Shown one piece after another: positions 62,094 through 64,000 of a DNA stretch of 64,000 nt (its first letter is position 1; every line of letters begins with the position of its first letter). The position numbers and the translations under genes are program-made. This stretch comes from Spirosoma arboris (GTDB taxonomy: Bacteria; Bacteroidota; Bacteroidia; Cytophagales; Spirosomataceae): the NCBI RefSeq assembly GCF_009754945.1, contig NZ_WPIN01000007.1:186001-250000 (forward strand), read 5' to 3'. The notes beneath the pieces were generated by a model that searched no databases, was not told where the DNA came from, and saw only the letters and a list, made by a program, of their open reading frames with translations.

Positions 62094-64000
62094 ATGAAGT
62101 ACCTGAGCGGTCTTTTCTTTTTTCTGTCAGTAATAGCTTTGCAAGCTCAGTCTCCCCAAACCCTGTCGCTAAGTAATGATCGGGTAAAAATCAGTTGGAA
62201 AAATACTTCGACTGGTTGGGCGATTGGGCAGGTAGCAGTACGTAAAGGGAGTTCGTGGCTGAACATGGCTAACCCTTCCGGTGAGAACACCTTGCTGTAT
62301 GCAACTGAAAAACCGTCAGAGAAACCCGACACCACGTTTAAAGACATTACCGGGGCTGATTTCCCAAGCGAAAAATACCATTATCAGCAGGTACAATGGG
62401 CCGAGAGCACCAATCCGGTTTCGCTGAATAAAGAGGGGCAGGCTATTCACTTTTTCCCGCAGAAAGCAGAACAGGCTAGTAAAAATAATCTGACCTTTCG
62501 GCAGGAAACCGAAGTCGCTACCATTGTTACCGAGTGGACGCTAGACCCGAAGTTCACGTCAGACATTATTGTTAAGCAGACGATTACCCCAAAGAAAGCG
62601 GGTTATTTCTCGCTAGCTAGTCCAACGCTAGCTACAATTCCGGAACAGAATTTGGCCTGGGCAACCGTACCAGGCTATTTCCAGGGCAATAAACTTCAGC
62701 CAAATTTTGCACTGGCTTATGCCTACGGTCATGGCATCCCAACACTGCCCGTCATCTATCGCGAGCGTTGCGCCAGTACGCTTAGTCCGATGATTACCAC
62801 CAAAAATGGCATTACGCTGGCCGTTATTCCTGAACCAGGTCTGGCACGTGACCCCTGGGCGAATGACAAAATCACGCAAATCGACTGGAACATCGGGTTG
62901 TCGCACATGAACCGCAAAGCCCAGCTTTCGCCAACGCTTTATTATCCTGTTTTGGGCGAGCCAAAATCAGCGTTAAAGATGGGTGAACCTATCAAGTATA
63001 CTTTTCGATACAGCCTCATTGATGGCGACTGGTTTAAGGCCCTAAACCACGCAGTTTATGATGTGTACCGGTTCAAGGAAACGCTCGGGTTACGACAAAG
63101 CAAGCAATCGTTGACCGACCGGATCGAAAAAATGCACCATTATTTGACCGACCCGAAAACGTCGTTATGGAACATTGAGGAATTTGAAGGGAAGAAAATC
63201 GGGGCGCAGTCGTATCTGGGTGGTGTGGTTGGCTCCGACAAAGACGCCATGAAAAACTCCGATTACGGTGCGATGTGGATGCTGGCCAACGCGACGAAAG
63301 ATCCATTGCTTACCCAAAACGTGTTGCCGTACGCCGAGAATTTTAAACTCGCCCAGCAGGAAACTGGCAACAGCTTTTTCAAGGGAGCGCCTGAAGGACA
63401 GTATTATCTGGCGAAAAAGAAAAAATTTGTCGAAGAGTGGGGCGAAGTTGTCGAACCCATTGGCCTCACCTATTACACCATGCTCGACATCGGCAATATG
63501 CTGTTGTTCGAGCCAAACAGTACCGAGTTAAGAGAACGGCTTCGCTTTGGTGCTGATCGGTTGTTAACATGGCAGAAACCAGATGGTAGTTGGGCCGTCG
63601 CCTATGACCGGCATACGGAACAGGAAATCTTCAAAGACATTCTGGATGTACGTCCAACATTCTACGGACTGATCGTTGCCTACCGCATTCTGAAAGATCC
63701 GAAATACCTCACTGCCGCCCGCAAAGGTGCCGATTGGTTTCTGAAAAACGCCATCGAAACAGGAAGTTACCTTGGTGTATGTGGAGACGCCCGTTACGCT
63801 CCCGATTTCGCAACCGGCCAGTCGGCGCAGGCGCTGCTGGATTTGTATGATTTAACCCACGACGCGCGCTACAAAACATCGGCTATTACAGCCGCCAAAG
63901 TATATACCTCTTCTATCTACACCCATCCTATTGCCAGCCACAAGCCCAAAACCGTAAATGGGGTCGCCCGCGAAGATTGGGAGATTAGCCAGACAGGATT
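62094..64000 (+). CDS. Secreted protein with (alpha/alpha) toroid-like part, 3' end outside the window
   Basis: The frame is open from ATG 62094 to the window end (635 residues seen). The signal peptide is ~1-21 (GLFFFLSVIALQA|Q). Residues ~22-310 are beta-rich (LSLSNDRVKISWKN, NLTFRQETEVATIVTEWTLD), perhaps a sandwich domain like those before six-hairpin glycosidases. Residues ~320-635 show helix-turn-helix repeats with aromatic and Gly-rich turns (WMLANATKDPLLTQN, GLTYYTMLDIGNMLLFE, RLLTWQKPDGSWAVAYDRH, FYGLIVAYRILKDPKYLTAA), the look of an (alpha/alpha)6 barrel. A glycoside hydrolase, lyase or epimerase is the likely activity; exact family is not recognised. Confidence 0.75.
   Translation, partial: MKYLSGLFFFLSVIALQAQSPQTLSLSNDRVKISWKNTSTGWAIGQVAVRKGSSWLNMANPSGENTLLYATEKPSEKPDTTFKDITGADFPSEKYHYQQVQWAESTNPVSLNKEGQAIHFFPQKAEQASKNNLTFRQETEVATIVTEWTLDPKFTSDIIVKQTITPKKAGYFSLASPTLATIPEQNLAWATVPGYFQGNKLQPNFALAYAYGHGIPTLPVIYRERCASTLSPMITTKNGITLAVIPEPGLARDPWANDKITQIDWNIGLSHMNRKAQLSPTLYYPVLGEPKSALKMGEPIKYTFRYSLIDGDWFKALNHAVYDVYRFKETLGLRQSKQSLTDRIEKMHHYLTDPKTSLWNIEEFEGKKIGAQSYLGGVVGSDKDAMKNSDYGAMWMLANATKDPLLTQNVLPYAENFKLAQQETGNSFFKGAPEGQYYLAKKKKFVEEWGEVVEPIGLTYYTMLDIGNMLLFEPNSTELRERLRFGADRLLTWQKPDGSWAVAYDRHTEQEIFKDILDVRPTFYGLIVAYRILKDPKYLTAARKGADWFLKNAIETGSYLGVCGDARYAPDFATGQSAQALLDLYDLTHDARYKTSAITAAKVYTSSIYTHPIASHKPKTVNGVAREDWEISQTG

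Noticed and set aside
1-64000. rRNA, tRNA, CRISPR arrays, phage or integrative element
   Set aside because: No such genes, att-like repeats with integrases, or tRNA-like folds were noticed by reading; a tRNAscan and profile search would be needed to exclude them fully.

Overview
The window looks like a chromosome segment of a Bacteroidota species of the Cytophagales, close to Spirosoma. The signs are a SusC/SusD pair, a type IX secretion (T9SS) sorting domain, many short outer-membrane beta-barrels, secreted proteins built on 17-residue head repeats, TAnnTTTG promoter elements, weak ribosome binding sites, and the conserved order DUF177-rpmF-plsX-fabH-efp-accB-accC. The genus is inferred from overall resemblance. 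No rRNA, tRNA, CRISPR array or intact insertion sequence was seen.

Positions 1-12.9 kb are an accessory surface-protein region. Three genes encode head-repeat proteins: 1-759 (cut by the window edge), 4960-7005, and 9466-11088, the last ending in a self-cleaving S74 chaperone. Between them lie a T9SS cargo protein, small secreted or beta-barrel proteins, and an unusual density of gene wrecks: an unknown gene with an in-frame stop (2723-3016), a possible IS3 OrfA remnant (3199-3348), a frameshifted molybdenum-carrier-like gene (7144-7499), a frameshifted secreted protein (7778-8058) and a LytTR-like remnant (9153-9459).

Positions 12.9-26.6 kb hold housekeeping and sensory genes. These include a threonine-to-glycine operon (kbl, SDR-type threonine dehydrogenase) with a divergent Lrp/AsnC regulator, a TRIC-type channel, a prolyl oligopeptidase, a 1074-residue propeller histidine kinase, an epsilon-type exonuclease, an S41 peptidase and an EamA transporter.

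Positions 26.8-32.6 kb are the fatty-acid, lipid and translation operon. Five of its spacers are almost completely folded into inverted repeats that run from one stop codon to the next start codon. Next come a sugar or inositol uptake and oxidation group (two sodium/solute symporters around myo-inositol oxygenase, plus a serine hydrolase), then mostly minus-strand genes: GNAT, DinB, NUDIX, Dps, SDR, Crp, L-2-hydroxyglutarate oxidase and a TrpD-like protein. A SWIM/SNF2 helicase follows.

Positions 49.3-64 kb look like a polysaccharide or glycoside utilisation locus with an oxidative theme. It contains a Tat-exported Gfo/Idh/MocA oxidoreductase, an alpha/beta hydrolase, a LacI regulator, susC and susD, and a secreted protein with a flavinylation-like DAKAGAT motif. 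A secreted FAD-dependent oxidoreductase, an ApbE flavin transferase and a (cut) catalytic-looking secreted protein complete it. A 42-bp double palindrome between lacI and susC is the likely operator. The local ApbE suggests that the locus makes its own covalently flavinylated redox partner outside the cytoplasm.
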